Source of the DNA: CAYRZL01 sp964428795
GTDB taxonomy: Bacteria > Bacillota > Clostridia > Lachnospirales > Lachnospiraceae
DNA length: 64,000 nucleotides
Reading direction: 5' to 3'
Assembly (NCBI GenBank): GCA_964428795.1
Contig: CAYRZL010000002.1
Coordinates: 1 to 64,000 of the forward strand
A program made the translations under genes and the position numbers. The notes under the pieces are model-generated. The model worked only from the letters and a program-made list of their open reading frames with translations. It made no database searches and was not told the DNA's origin. This document shows, one piece after another, positions 25,468 through 34,757 of the stretch (its first letter is position 1; each line of letters begins with the position of its first letter).

Positions 25468-26439
25468 ATGACACAATTATTGGAAATGCGAGAGAAAATC
25501 AAGCGATTTGTGGGCAAGTACGAAAAATTTGTGTTGGCGCTGATCAAATTTCTGGTTGCATTGGCTGCGTATTCCCTGATCAACGAAAACATTGGTTATA
25601 TGACTGTACTGAACCGGTTTCTGATTGTGCTGATACTTGCGCTGCTTTGTTCTTTTCTGCCGGTTGAGATGATGGTTGTGATCGGCGGAGCGCTGGTGCT
25701 GCTGCATTTGTATGCGCTGTCGTTACCGTTATGTATTGTGGCGGCGCTGCTTTTCTTATTGATGTTCTGCGTCTATTTCAGGTTTGCGCCCAAAAGCGGG
25801 ATTCAGTTTTTGCTGATGCCTGTCCTGAGCGTTTTCCGGCTGCCGTACGTGGTTCCGGTTTGTGTGGGATTGCTGAACAGACCATATACCGCTATATCGG
25901 TTGCCTGGGGGACTGTGACATTTTTCTTTCTGAAAAATATCCACACGAATGCGCCGCTGTTCAGTCAGACGGAGTTGACAGGCGATAATATAAAGGATAC
26001 GCTTTTACTGGCAATCGAGCAGCTTTATGCGGATAAGGGTATGTTTGTGTGCCTTTTTGCGTTTGTTGCGGCTGCGCTGATCGTATACGCCGTTCACAGG
26101 CTTCCAATTGACCATGCATGGACAGCGGCAAGCGTGGTTGGCATGGTGATCCAGCTGGTGATCATTGCGGGCGGACAGATTTTACTCGGTGAAATTTCCA
26201 AAATATTCACCGTTTTGATCGGATGTCTTGTGTCCATGGTCATTGTGCTGGCTGTACAGTTCCTGACTATGTATCTGGATTATTCGAGAGTGGAGTATGT
26301 GCAGTTTGAGGATGATGAATATTACTATTATGTGAAGGCAATACCAAAGGTATATGTTGCACAGGAAGATAAACAGGTGAAAAAAATCAGCAGCAGGCGG
26401 GGAGATACTCCCGTCAGAAGAGAAAAAAAAGAAGAGTAG
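25468..26439 (+). CDS. Polytopic membrane protein of unknown function
   Basis: 323 residues with about eight hydrophobic helices across residues 20-270, then a roughly 50-residue soluble tail (YVQFEDDEYYYYVKAIPKVY... ending in basic residues). No transporter motif is recognised. GGAGG precedes the ATG and the gene is 26 bases after its membrane neighbour. cdaA follows 32 bases later, so it is very likely co-transcribed and may work at the membrane with CdaA. Confidence 0.75.
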   Translation: MTQLLEMREKIKRFVGKYEKFVLALIKFLVALAAYSLINENIGYMTVLNRFLIVLILALLCSFLPVEMMVVIGGALVLLHLYALSLPLCIVAALLFLLMFCVYFRFAPKSGIQFLLMPVLSVFRLPYVVPVCVGLLNRPYTAISVAWGTVTFFFLKNIHTNAPLFSQTELTGDNIKDTLLLAIEQLYADKGMFVCLFAFVAAALIVYAVHRLPIDHAWTAASVVGMVIQLVIIAGGQILLGEISKIFTVLIGCLVSMVIVLAVQFLTMYLDYSRVEYVQFEDDEYYYYVKAIPKVYVAQEDKQVKKISSRRGDTPVRREKKEE

Positions 26440-26471
26440 AAGTAAGAATGGAATGAGGAGGTGAGGATACA

Positions 26472-27362
26472 GTGGATGGATTGAAATCTATTTTGCACGC
26501 ATTCTGGGATCGTTATATGCAGGGGCTGCAGCTGCCGAATCTGAATATTACAGTTGTAGATATCATTGAGATTGTGATCATTGCATTTATTATATATAAT
26601 CTTTTGGCATGGATCAAAAAGACAAGAGCCTGGACGCTGTTGAAAGGTATCCTCGTTATTCTTGTTTTTATTATTGTGGCGGCCTTGTTCCAGATGAATA
26701 CGATTCTATGGCTGGCGGCCAAGGTGGTAAATATCGGCATTATCGCGGTGATTGTCATATTTCAGCCGGAGCTGCGTCACGCATTGGAACAGCTTGGACG
26801 GGGAAATATTCTGACCGCTCTGTTCGGGTTCCGTTTCCTGAAGGAAGAGGAAGGACGTTTTGATGAAAAAACCGTCAACGAGATCGTAACAGCTTCCTAT
26901 CTGATGGGGAAAGTAAAGACAGGAGCGCTGATTGTAATCGAACGGCGGACGCCTCTGCAGGAATATATAAAAACCGGCATTGAACTGGATTCCCTGCTGA
27001 GCAGCCAGTTGCTAATCAACATATTCGAACATAATACACCGCTCCATGACGGGGCTGTCATCGTAAACGGAAACCGGGTTGTGGCGGCGACCTGTTATCT
27101 GCCTTTGTCAAATACGACGGCGCTGAGCAAGGAGCTTGGAACGAGGCACCGGGCGGCGCTGGGTATGAGTGAAGTCAGCGACGCGGTCGTGATCGTGGTT
27201 TCCGAGGAGACGGGAAAGGTTTCTCTGGCAATGGATAATGAGCTGTTTCGCGATGTGGAGGCAGAGTTTTTAAAAAACCGTCTGATGTATATCGCAAAAC
27301 TGGAAAGAGGAGAGATTTCATTAAAAGAAAAACTGAAAAGGAGGCTGAAGGATGTTGAATAA
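26472..27362 (+). CDS. cdaA: Diadenylate cyclase CdaA
   Basis: 296 residues: three N-terminal membrane helices (IIEIVIIAFIIYNLL, GILVILVFIIVAALF, VVNIGIIAVIVIF), then the DAC domain with LHDGAVIVNG (DGA motif) and GTRHRAALG (RHR motif). It makes cyclic di-AMP from two ATP, controlling potassium balance and cell-wall homeostasis. The GTG at 26472 follows GGAGGTGAGG closely. The last codons overlap cdaR by 11 bases, suggesting coupled translation. Confidence 0.97.
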   Translation: MDGLKSILHAFWDRYMQGLQLPNLNITVVDIIEIVIIAFIIYNLLAWIKKTRAWTLLKGILVILVFIIVAALFQMNTILWLAAKVVNIGIIAVIVIFQPELRHALEQLGRGNILTALFGFRFLKEEEGRFDEKTVNEIVTASYLMGKVKTGALIVIERRTPLQEYIKTGIELDSLLSSQLLINIFEHNTPLHDGAVIVNGNRVVAATCYLPLSNTTALSKELGTRHRAALGMSEVSDAVVIVVSEETGKVSLAMDNELFRDVEAEFLKNRLMYIAKLERGEISLKEKLKRRLKDVE

Positions 27363-28596
27363 AGTAAAAAACATCATCGTAAAAAATATCGGCCTCAAAA
27401 TTCTGGCTGCAATCATTGCGGTTATTTTGTGGCTGGTTGTTCTGAACATTGAGGACCCTGACAAATCAAAGATTTTTACGATTCCGGTCACGATTGAAAA
27501 TGCAGATTATCTGCAAAGTCAGGGGATGACTTATACGGTGGAAAATAACTCCGATACGGTGAGCTTTTATGTGACAGCCAAGCGTTCCATTATAGACGAT
27601 CTGAGCGCCTCGGATTTTGTGGCAACTGCGGACATGTCAAAAGTGATCAATAACGAGCAGATTCCAATAACGATAACCTCCAACCGCTATGTGGGCAGGC
27701 TGACGATAGAGAGTGATGAAAAGTATGTGGAGATTGCCACGGAAAATCTGGAACAAAAACAGTTTGAAGTAAAAGCCAATTTTACCGGTGAACTGGCTGC
27801 GGGGTATGTGATCGGAGAGACCGGCATTTCGCCGAATGTGGTGGAAGTTACCGGACCTCAGTCGGTAGTGGAGCAGATTGCTTCCGTGGAAGTGCGGATG
27901 GATGTGACAGGCTGTTCTCAGAATATTCAGGAACGGTTGATTCCGGTTCTGCTGGATGAAAATGGGGGCGAGGTTTCCATTGACCGTCTGGAATTGAACT
28001 GGGATGAGCTCAGCGTGCTCGTGGAAATCAAGAAGAGTAAATCCGTGCCTGTGACGCTTCCTTCTGAAACAGAGGGCGGGGAAAACGTGAGGATACTGAG
28101 TATGGAACCGTCCGTGCAGGAGGTTCGTGTCTATGGAGATCGGGAGCTTCTGGATGATTTTAATTCTGTAGAGATTCCGGAATCTGCCCTGGAGCTGTCG
28201 GAAATCACAGAGAATACGAAGAAAAAGGTGGATATTACCTCTTATCTGCCGGAAGGAATTTTGCTTGTTGACAAGGAAGATGCGGAGATAATAATAGATA
28301 TATCAGTGGAGACAGTAGAGGAAAAGCAATATGAGATTCCGGTATCCAATATTGTTGTGGAAGACCTGTCAAGCGGATGGGTTTCCAGCATTGACGGGGT
28401 AACCGTATCCCTGACAGTATCGGGATATCCTTCGGATCTGAAAAAGCTGAGTATGTCGAACATCAGAGGAACCATTGACGGAAGTGATTTTACGCCGGGA
28501 AGCAATGTTGGAGAGGTGGTCTTTGATCTTGGAGACGAGTATACGGTTGTGAAAGCGTCAAAGGTAAGTGTTGTTGTGGTGGATTCGGGAGATTAG
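27352..28596 (+). CDS. cdaR: CdaA regulator CdaR (YbbR-domain protein)
   Basis: 414 residues: one N-terminal membrane anchor (IGLKILAAIIAVILWLVVLNI) and several extracellular YbbR repeats, each with the VEVTGPQSVVEQI- or VRVYGDRELLDDF-type strand. CdaR binds CdaA and tunes c-di-AMP synthesis. It overlaps the end of cdaA. glmM, the usual third gene of the group, is not here; an HPr-like gene follows instead. Confidence 0.93.
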   Translation: MLNKVKNIIVKNIGLKILAAIIAVILWLVVLNIEDPDKSKIFTIPVTIENADYLQSQGMTYTVENNSDTVSFYVTAKRSIIDDLSASDFVATADMSKVINNEQIPITITSNRYVGRLTIESDEKYVEIATENLEQKQFEVKANFTGELAAGYVIGETGISPNVVEVTGPQSVVEQIASVEVRMDVTGCSQNIQERLIPVLLDENGGEVSIDRLELNWDELSVLVEIKKSKSVPVTLPSETEGGENVRILSMEPSVQEVRVYGDRELLDDFNSVEIPESALELSEITENTKKKVDITSYLPEGILLVDKEDAEIIIDISVETVEEKQYEIPVSNIVVEDLSSGWVSSIDGVTVSLTVSGYPSDLKKLSMSNIRGTIDGSDFTPGSNVGEVVFDLGDEYTVVKASKVSVVVVDSGD

Positions 28597-28630
28597 TGAG
28601 CAAGAAAATATAATTTTTTGAGGAAGTAAT

Positions 28631-28888
28631 ATGGTAAGTAGTAAAGTGACAATCAGAAATGCCACGGGACTGCATATGCGTCCGGCCGGAAAATTGTGTG
28701 ATCTGGCTTTGAAATATCCCTGCCGGATACAGCTGGTTTCAAAAAAAGGCAATGCCAATGCCAAGAGCCTGCTATGTGTGCTTGGAGCGCGGATCAAATA
28801 CGGAGATGAAATTGAGATCGTGTGTGACGGTGAAAGGGAAGAACAGGCGCTGGAAGCTATGGTGCAGTTGATTGAATATAGATTATAA
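28631..28888 (+). CDS. HPr-family phosphocarrier
   Basis: 85 residues. GLHMRPAGKLCDLALKYPC carries His15 and Arg17, and KSLLCVLG carries Ser46, exactly the numbering of HPr, so both PEP-dependent His phosphorylation and regulatory Ser phosphorylation are possible. It is not Crh, which lacks His15. No ptsI lies next to it. AGGAAG precedes the ATG. It may be an extra HPr paralogue used for signalling rather than bulk sugar transport. Confidence 0.88.
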   Translation: MVSSKVTIRNATGLHMRPAGKLCDLALKYPCRIQLVSKKGNANAKSLLCVLGARIKYGDEIEIVCDGEREEQALEAMVQLIEYRL

Positions 28889-28921
28889 GAGGAAATATAT
28901 AAATAGTCAGAGGTGAAGAAA

Positions 28922-30589
28922 ATGTTAAACTATCAAAAATATAAACGGGTTCCGGTGTTGGATTATCCGGAACGCCAGTGGCCGAATAAACAGATTGAAA
29001 AAGCACCGATCTGGTGCAGCGTGGACTTAAGAGACGGAAATCAGGCATTGATCGAGCCGATGTCCGTGGATGAGAAGATGGAAATGTTCGAGCTTTTGGT
29101 GAAGCTTGGTTTTAAGGAGATTGAGATCGGTTTTCCGGCTGCATCGCAGATCGAATTTGATTTTCTGCGCAAGCTTGTGGCGGAGGATCGTATTCCCGAA
29201 GACGTGACCGTACAGGTTCTGACACAGTGCCGCGAGCACTTGATCCGCAGAACCTTTGAGGCGATTGAAGGCATAAAAAATGTGATCGTTCACATTTATA
29301 ATTCTACTTCCACGCTGCAGCGGGATGTGGTGTTCCATATGGATAAAGAGGAGATCAGGCAGATCGCAATCGATGGAACCCGTCTTGTGAAAGAACTGGC
29401 AAAGGATTTCCCGGGACGGATCCAACTGGAATATTCTCCGGAAAGCTTCTCCGGTACCGAGGTGGACTTTGCCCTGGATATTTGTACGGCGGTACAGGAT
29501 GAATGGGGACCCGCGCCGGAAAACAAGATCATTTTCAATTTGCCGAATACGGTGGAGATGACTACGCCGAACGTATATGCGGATCAGATTGAATGGATGG
29601 ACCGTCATTTTAAAGACAGAGATTGTATCATCCTCAGTTTACATCCCCACAATGACAGGGGTACGGGCGTAGCCGCCACGGAGCTTGGCTTACTGGCAGG
29701 CGCGGACCGTGTGGAAGGCACTCTGTTCGGAAACGGAGAACGTACCGGGAATGTGGATATTCTGAATATTGCATACAATATGTTCTCTCAGGGCATCAAT
29801 CCGGAGCTTGATATTGAGGACATCAATGAGATCATAGAAGTGTATGAGCGGTGCTGCAAAATGAGCATTGATATGCGTCATCCTTACGCCGGTAAACTGG
29901 TGTTTACCGCTTTCTCAGGCTCTCATCAGGATGCCATCAACAAGGGTGTGCAGATGCTGAAAGAAAGAAATACGGGTATCTGGGAGGTTCCGTATCTGCC
30001 CATCGATCCTGCGGACGTAGGACGTCAGTACGAGCCGATCGTGCGTATTAACAGCCAGTCCGGCAAGGGCGGCGTGGCGTTTGTTATGGACACCTATTAT
30101 GGATTCAAGCTGCCGAAAGAGATGCATAAGGAATTTGCTGCTGTGATCCAGAAGATTTCTGAGGAGCAGGGCGGCGAGGTAGAGCCGGAAGAAATTTTTG
30201 CCGCGTTCAAAAAAGAATATATCGGACTCAGAAATCCGTTTGAATTTATCCGTATCAAGGCAGAGGATGTAGATGACAAAACCTGCCAGGTTGGTGTGGA
30301 TTTCAAATATAAGGGCGAGCTGCAGCATATGGAGGCTGTCGGCAACGGTCCGATCGATGCTGTGAAAAAAGCGGTTAATCAGAAATATGATTTAGATATG
30401 TGTGTGTTGAATTATTCTGAGCATGCTATGGGTAGCGGCTCTCATGCAAGAGCTGCGGCTTATATTCAAATGAGGAACAATCGGACCGGAGATGTGATTT
30501 TCGGAGCCGGCGACAGTTCCAATATTACAAAAGCGACGATTCGTGCATTTTTCAGTGGTTTGAACAGACTTGCAAATTTGCAGGGATAA
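28922..30589 (+). CDS. leuA: 2-isopropylmalate synthase
   Basis: About 555 residues, the long LeuA form. LRDGNQALIEPMS gives the metal-binding Asp of the HMGL fold; LHPHNDRGTGVAA has the His-x-His ligands; LFGNGERTGNVD follows. The C-terminal allosteric domain (VDFKYKGELQHMEAVGNGPIDA...) is typical for leucine feedback. It condenses acetyl-CoA with 2-oxoisovalerate. I prefer the ATG at 28922, with AGAGGTGA 6 bases upstream; a GTG at 28913 lies inside that site. No T-box precedes it (only 33 bases after the HPr gene). Confidence 0.95.
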   Translation: MLNYQKYKRVPVLDYPERQWPNKQIEKAPIWCSVDLRDGNQALIEPMSVDEKMEMFELLVKLGFKEIEIGFPAASQIEFDFLRKLVAEDRIPEDVTVQVLTQCREHLIRRTFEAIEGIKNVIVHIYNSTSTLQRDVVFHMDKEEIRQIAIDGTRLVKELAKDFPGRIQLEYSPESFSGTEVDFALDICTAVQDEWGPAPENKIIFNLPNTVEMTTPNVYADQIEWMDRHFKDRDCIILSLHPHNDRGTGVAATELGLLAGADRVEGTLFGNGERTGNVDILNIAYNMFSQGINPELDIEDINEIIEVYERCCKMSIDMRHPYAGKLVFTAFSGSHQDAINKGVQMLKERNTGIWEVPYLPIDPADVGRQYEPIVRINSQSGKGGVAFVMDTYYGFKLPKEMHKEFAAVIQKISEEQGGEVEPEEIFAAFKKEYIGLRNPFEFIRIKAEDVDDKTCQVGVDFKYKGELQHMEAVGNGPIDAVKKAVNQKYDLDMCVLNYSEHAMGSGSHARAAAYIQMRNNRTGDVIFGAGDSSNITKATIRAFFSGLNRLANLQG

Positions 30590-30630
30590 GAAGATGTTGT
30601 CCGGGAAATTTTGGACAGTAGGAGTAAACT

Positions 30631-32067
30631 ATGAATCAGAAGCGAAAAAGCGGATGGGTAAAACATCTGGACTTTATTATTCTGGATTTAATTTGCATCG
30701 AAGCAGCATATCTGATTGCGTATCTGTATCGTCATGATATGCATATGTTTCGGGCAAATTCGCTTTATGCACATTTGAATATTGTTCTGATAGTGTGGGA
30801 TATTTGTTATATCATGCTTTTCATGTCCTACAAGAATATATTAAAGCGCAGTTCATTGGAAGAATTGAAACTCGTGGTAATACACAATGTTGTTTTGTGG
30901 CTGGTTCTTTTAGGTTACCTGTATCTGACACAGCAGTCCTTCTGGTTTTCCAGAACGGTATTTTTGATTGATTTTCCGTTGAGCATTATTTTGATGTTCT
31001 CGGTCCGGGTGTTGTGGAAAAGGCATATACGAAGAAAGCTCATCGAGGGAAAGAACTTATCTTATATTCTGGTTATTACAACAGAGGCATTGGCAGGGAA
31101 GATGATTGAGAAATTCCGAAGCCGCCAATACAATGGATTTAATCTGCAGGGCTTTGCTCTCATGGATGCGGACAGGAAGGGCGAGGAGATTGATCGTATT
31201 CCGGTAGTCTGTGGAAAAGATGATGTGCTGGAGTATATGCGTACACATGTTGTAGATGAGGTGATGATCTATCTCCCGGGAGGAGAAGCCCGTGTTAAAT
31301 GGTTGATTCGGACTTTATTGCAGATGGGTGTGACAGTGCACATTGGTCTGGATTATCTGGATGAATCACTGCCAAATCAGTATATTGAGTATATTGGAGG
31401 ATATATGGTGCTGACTACCAGCATCAGCACATCCTCATCATTTCCGATGATCGTAAAACGTATTACGGATATTTGTGCAGGGTTAATTGGCTGTGTGATC
31501 ACCGGTATTGTTTTTCTGTTTGTGGCGCCATTGATCTATAGGGCATCTCCGGGATCGATTTTCTTTGCCCCCGTTCGCATAGGCAAAAATGGAAGGCGGT
31601 TTAAGATGTACAAGTTCCGTTCTATGTATATGGACGCGGAAGAACGAAAAAAAGACCTGATGGAACACAATCAGATGAAGGGGAATATGTTCAAGATGGA
31701 AAATGATCCCCGTATCATCGGAAGTGAAAAGGGACCCGGAAAGGGTATCGGAAATGTGATCCGCCGATTGAGTATCGATGAATTTCCTCAGTTTTACAAT
31801 ATTCTGAAAGGGGATATGAGCCTGGTTGGAACCAGACCACCTACGGAGGATGAATTTAAAGAATATAACCTCCATCATAAGGTCCGCCTTAGTATGAAGC
31901 CGGGACTGACCGGTATGTGGCAGGTCAGCGGGCGCAGTAAGATCACGGATTTTGAGGAAATCGTTAAATTGGACGAGTATTATATTGAAAACTGGAGTCT
32001 GAAATTAGATTGGAAAATTATTTTGAAAACGTTCAAAGTGGTTCTCACAAGAGAAGGAGCGGAATAA
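30631..32067 (+). CDS. Polyprenyl glycosylphosphotransferase (exopolysaccharide initiation)
   Basis: 478 residues: four N-terminal membrane helices, a nucleotide-fold middle region, a fifth helix (ICAGLIGCVITGIVFLFVAPL) and a C-terminal sugar-transferase domain with FFAPVRIGKNGRRFKMYKFR, LSIDEFPQFYNILKGDMSL, VGTRPPT and PGLTGMWQVSGRS. It transfers a sugar-1-phosphate to undecaprenyl phosphate at the inner membrane, the first step of a capsule or exopolysaccharide unit. No other capsule genes adjoin it. Its stop codon lies inside a 26-bp terminator stem. Confidence 0.92.
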   Translation: MNQKRKSGWVKHLDFIILDLICIEAAYLIAYLYRHDMHMFRANSLYAHLNIVLIVWDICYIMLFMSYKNILKRSSLEELKLVVIHNVVLWLVLLGYLYLTQQSFWFSRTVFLIDFPLSIILMFSVRVLWKRHIRRKLIEGKNLSYILVITTEALAGKMIEKFRSRQYNGFNLQGFALMDADRKGEEIDRIPVVCGKDDVLEYMRTHVVDEVMIYLPGGEARVKWLIRTLLQMGVTVHIGLDYLDESLPNQYIEYIGGYMVLTTSISTSSSFPMIVKRITDICAGLIGCVITGIVFLFVAPLIYRASPGSIFFAPVRIGKNGRRFKMYKFRSMYMDAEERKKDLMEHNQMKGNMFKMENDPRIIGSEKGPGKGIGNVIRRLSIDEFPQFYNILKGDMSLVGTRPPTEDEFKEYNLHHKVRLSMKPGLTGMWQVSGRSKITDFEEIVKLDEYYIENWSLKLDWKIILKTFKVVLTREGAE

Positions 32068-32119
32068 GAAACAGGAAGCGTCTGCCTTGAAAAAAGGCAG
32101 ACGCTTCCTGTTTCTTATT
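32063..32119. terminator. Bidirectional terminator, perfect 26-bp stem
   Basis: Bases 32063-32088 are the exact inverse of 32094-32119, with a 5-base loop GAAAA. The stem holds the stop codon of the plus-strand transferase and that of the minus-strand XRE gene. A-rich and T-rich ends on both sides serve both directions. Confidence 0.92.
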
Positions 32120-32456
32120 CGATTACCTTTTTACTTTCCTCAAGAAAGGTATGTATGGATTTCTGGATTTCAGGAGAACAGCTGCGATAGCGGTCCAGCA
32201 TGGTACGCTCTGCTTCACTGAGCCAACACGGATCATAATGTTCAATCTTATGAGGAAAATCAGTTTCACCTATGAGATAATCGATGGTTGTATGGAAAAA
32301 ATCAGCGAATCCTTTCAAAATTACATAATCCGGTTGGGATAGTCCTTTTTCATATTTGTAAATTGACTGTTGAGACAGATTAAATATTTCTGCCAGCTTT
32401 TGCTGGCTGAGACCGTACTTCTCTCTGAGCATTCTCAGGTTTTTCACTTGTATCAC
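32115..32456 (-). CDS. XRE-family regulator, second of a tandem pair
   Basis: 113 residues: an N-terminal helix-turn-helix (LRMLREKYGLSQQKLAEIF, LSQQSIYKYEKGLSQP) and a short C-terminal helical part. Its start overlaps the stop of the upstream paralogue by four bases, so translation is coupled. The two are alike throughout, including IDYLIGETDFP against IDYILDNSVFP, so they come from duplication. Heterodimer formation or DNA-site divergence is possible. Target genes are unknown. Confidence 0.85.
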   Translation of the reverse strand: MIQVKNLRMLREKYGLSQQKLAEIFNLSQQSIYKYEKGLSQPDYVILKGFADFFHTTIDYLIGETDFPHKIEHYDPCWLSEAERTMLDRYRSCSPEIQKSIHTFLEESKKVIE

Positions 32457-32785
32457 CCCGTTGTTTTGCTGATTTCATTCAGGACCGTATCGATGGAAGC
32501 TTTCACTTTTGCGGAGGCTTTCCGATAATCTGTAATCAACTGTTGTTCTTCTAATGATAATTCTGTTTTCTCGTAATATTGTACCGGGCATGGAAAAACG
32601 GAATTATCCAGAATATAATCAATGGATGTTTGAAAATATGCTGCAAAACCTTTTATGATTTTTATGTCGGGCTGAGACAGATCGTTTTCATATTTGTGAA
32701 TGGATTGCTGTGTCAGATGAAAAATATCTGCCAGTTGCTGTTGGCTTAATCCAGCCTGGTTTCTTAATATTTTTAAATTTGTCAT
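32453..32785 (-). CDS. XRE-family regulator, first of a tandem pair
   Basis: 110 residues with helix-turn-helix LKILRNQAGLSQQQLADIF and LTQQSIHKYENDLSQP. It is translated first and overlaps the next gene by four bases. A ribosome site (AGGAAC) precedes the ATG. It is divergent from the nucleotidyltransferase gene across 174 bases of AT-rich sequence containing TTGACA at 32853-32858, and it may regulate that gene as well as its own operon. Confidence 0.85.
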   Translation of the reverse strand: MTNLKILRNQAGLSQQQLADIFHLTQQSIHKYENDLSQPDIKIIKGFAAYFQTSIDYILDNSVFPCPVQYYEKTELSLEEQQLITDYRKASAKVKASIDTVLNEISKTTG

Positions 32786-32959
32786 AGGTTGTTCCTCTTT
32801 TGTATTCTATCAATTTTTTTATTGCGTATATAAATCCTGATAGTAGTTATTTTTGACAACTATAGAGAAAACAAATTGTTTTTTATACAAATATGTGTTA
32901 AGATTATAAAAATTCAGTTGAGAAATCTGTCGAAAAGACAGTGAGGAAGGAAAAGATTT

Positions 32960-33865
32960 ATGAAAAAGACAGCGTTAGTGATTTTGGCTGCCGGGGTAGG
33001 CGCCAGATTTGGGGAGGAGATTAAGCAGTTGACCCCGGTGGGACCAAACGGTGAAATTATTTTGAACTATTCAATATACGATGCCCTAAATGCAGGATTT
33101 AACAAAGTTGTATTCATCATTCGGAAGGAATTGGAAAAGGATTTTCGTGAAGTGATCGGAAACCGTCTGGAGCGTATCTGTCAGGTGGAGTATGTATTTC
33201 AGGATCTGAATGATCTGCCGGAAGGTTTTGAAAAACCGGCGGACCGTACAAGACCATGGGGGACGGGTCAGGCGCTTCTGGCATGTAAAAATGTGATACA
33301 GGAGCCCTTTGTGGTAATCAATGCAGATGATTATTATGGAGTGGAAGCATTTAAGAAGGTTCATGATTATTTGATGGAACATTACGAGGAACAGTATAAT
33401 TATTGCATGGCAGGTTTTATTCTGGGCAATACCCTCAGCGATAATGGAGGGGTGACAAGAGGCATCTGCCAGGTGGATGAAAATGACTGTCTGAGAAAAG
33501 TAATTGAGACTCACAATATTGTGAAGGCTCAGGGGGGCGCAGCCGTTGAGGGAACCGGAGAACTGTTGAATCCGGGGCTCTATGTGTCCATGAATATGTG
33601 GGGACTGACACCGGAATTTTTAGATGGGCTTGAGCAGGGATTTAAGGATTTTCTGGAACATGTGGAGCCGGGAGATGTTAAGGCAGAATACCTGCTTCCT
33701 ACGATTATCGACGGTATGATTCAGTCCGGCAGGGCGAAGGTAACGGTTTTGGAAACACAGGACAAATGGTTTGGCGTCACCTATCAGGAGGACAAGCAGG
33801 CTGTTGTGGAGGCATTTCAGGATCTGATTGATGAGGGTGTGTACAGCTATCGCCTGTTCTGGTAA
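32960..33865 (+). CDS. Sugar-phosphate nucleotidyltransferase-like protein
   Basis: 301 residues with the nucleotidyltransferase fold: LVILAAGVGARFGEEIKQL (a GxG-x2-R-type loop), RPWGTGQALLACKNV and the metal-binding VINADDYYG. It resembles UTP-glucose-1-phosphate uridylyltransferase-type enzymes but is not a standard GalU, GlmU or RfbA. GAGGAAGG precedes the ATG. The neighbours are a polyprenyl phosphotransferase and a polysaccharide deacetylase, so a cell-surface sugar role is likely; the exact sugar is unknown. Confidence 0.82.
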   Translation: MKKTALVILAAGVGARFGEEIKQLTPVGPNGEIILNYSIYDALNAGFNKVVFIIRKELEKDFREVIGNRLERICQVEYVFQDLNDLPEGFEKPADRTRPWGTGQALLACKNVIQEPFVVINADDYYGVEAFKKVHDYLMEHYEEQYNYCMAGFILGNTLSDNGGVTRGICQVDENDCLRKVIETHNIVKAQGGAAVEGTGELLNPGLYVSMNMWGLTPEFLDGLEQGFKDFLEHVEPGDVKAEYLLPTIIDGMIQSGRAKVTVLETQDKWFGVTYQEDKQAVVEAFQDLIDEGVYSYRLFW

Positions 33866-33890
33866 GAGAACTCTGTCAGGTATAGTTTTG

Positions 33891-33937
33891 CCTGCATTAT
33901 CATAGATTAGAATGATTTATGATGATGCAGGTTTTTT
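33891..33937 (+). terminator. Intrinsic terminator
   Basis: A 14-bp stem (33891-33904 with 33918-33931, one G-T pair) is followed by six T. It ends only 8 bases before the deacetylase ATG, so that gene depends on read-through or on a start site within this stretch. Confidence 0.82.
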
Positions 33938-33944
33938 ATTGCTT

Positions 33945-34625
33945 ATGAAGGGAATCCGTGCATGGCTTAGGACAATAAATTTTTGTTTGCTGGCAGCGAT
34001 TTTGTGCTGCCTTTTTCTGAAAGTACGGGAGATGACAGGAGAATTTTCACCGGTTTTTTCTCAACAGGAAAAAAAGCAGATAGCTCTGACTTTTGATGAC
34101 GGGCCGGACGCAGAGTGTACGGAAGCGCTTTTAAATGGATTGAAGGAACGGGAGGTTCCGGTAACCTTTTTCGTGCTGGGCAGTCAGGCGGAGGAACATC
34201 CGGATTTGATTGCCCGGATGCAGGAGGAGGGGCATCTGATTGGATGTCATGCATATGAGCATGTAGATTTATGCAAATTGAGTGAGGCAGATGCCAGAGA
34301 GCAGATTGAGAAAACCAATGAGATCATATACAATATTACCGGGAAAAATACGATTTATATGAGATCTCCCTATGGGAACCGCAGGGAAGGACTGGAGGAA
34401 GCTCTTGGTATGATAGAAGTGCTCTGGAACATAGATACGCTGGACTGGTCCTGCCAGAATTGCGAACAGATCGTAAAGAGTGTGACAGAACAGGTGGAAG
34501 AGGGGGATATCATACTGATGCATGACGAGTATATGACGACTGTGGATGCCGCTTTGCAGGTGATCGATGAATTGCAGAAAAGGGGTTATGAATTTGTCAC
34601 AGTCGACCAGTTAATTTTTGAATAA
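33945..34625 (+). CDS. Polysaccharide deacetylase (NodB family)
   Basis: About 226 residues: one N-terminal membrane anchor (INFCLLAAILCCLFLKV) and a NodB domain with ALTFDDGPDAECTEALL (catalytic Asp pair), HLIGCHAYEHVDL (metal His-x3-His), YMRSPYGNRREGL and DIILMHDEYMTT. It should remove acetyl groups from peptidoglycan or another surface glycan outside the cell. The ATG at 33945 is chosen because the frame upstream (from 33912) lies inside a terminator stem. The ribosome site is weak. Confidence 0.9.
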   Translation: MKGIRAWLRTINFCLLAAILCCLFLKVREMTGEFSPVFSQQEKKQIALTFDDGPDAECTEALLNGLKEREVPVTFFVLGSQAEEHPDLIARMQEEGHLIGCHAYEHVDLCKLSEADAREQIEKTNEIIYNITGKNTIYMRSPYGNRREGLEEALGMIEVLWNIDTLDWSCQNCEQIVKSVTEQVEEGDIILMHDEYMTTVDAALQVIDELQKRGYEFVTVDQLIFE

Positions 34626-34757
34626 TTTCTGGCAATATAGAGAAAAATTGCAGGATGACTTGTAATAAAATTCATTTTGAGGTATTTTATATCACAGGAA
34701 AGTTTTCTGAATTTCCTTCTGATTATAAGGGGTTTCCTGCATAGAATGGAGAAAAAT

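Noticed and set aside
32115..32785. Toxin-antitoxin pair
   Set aside because: Both proteins are helix-turn-helix regulators of the same family; no toxin domain is present.
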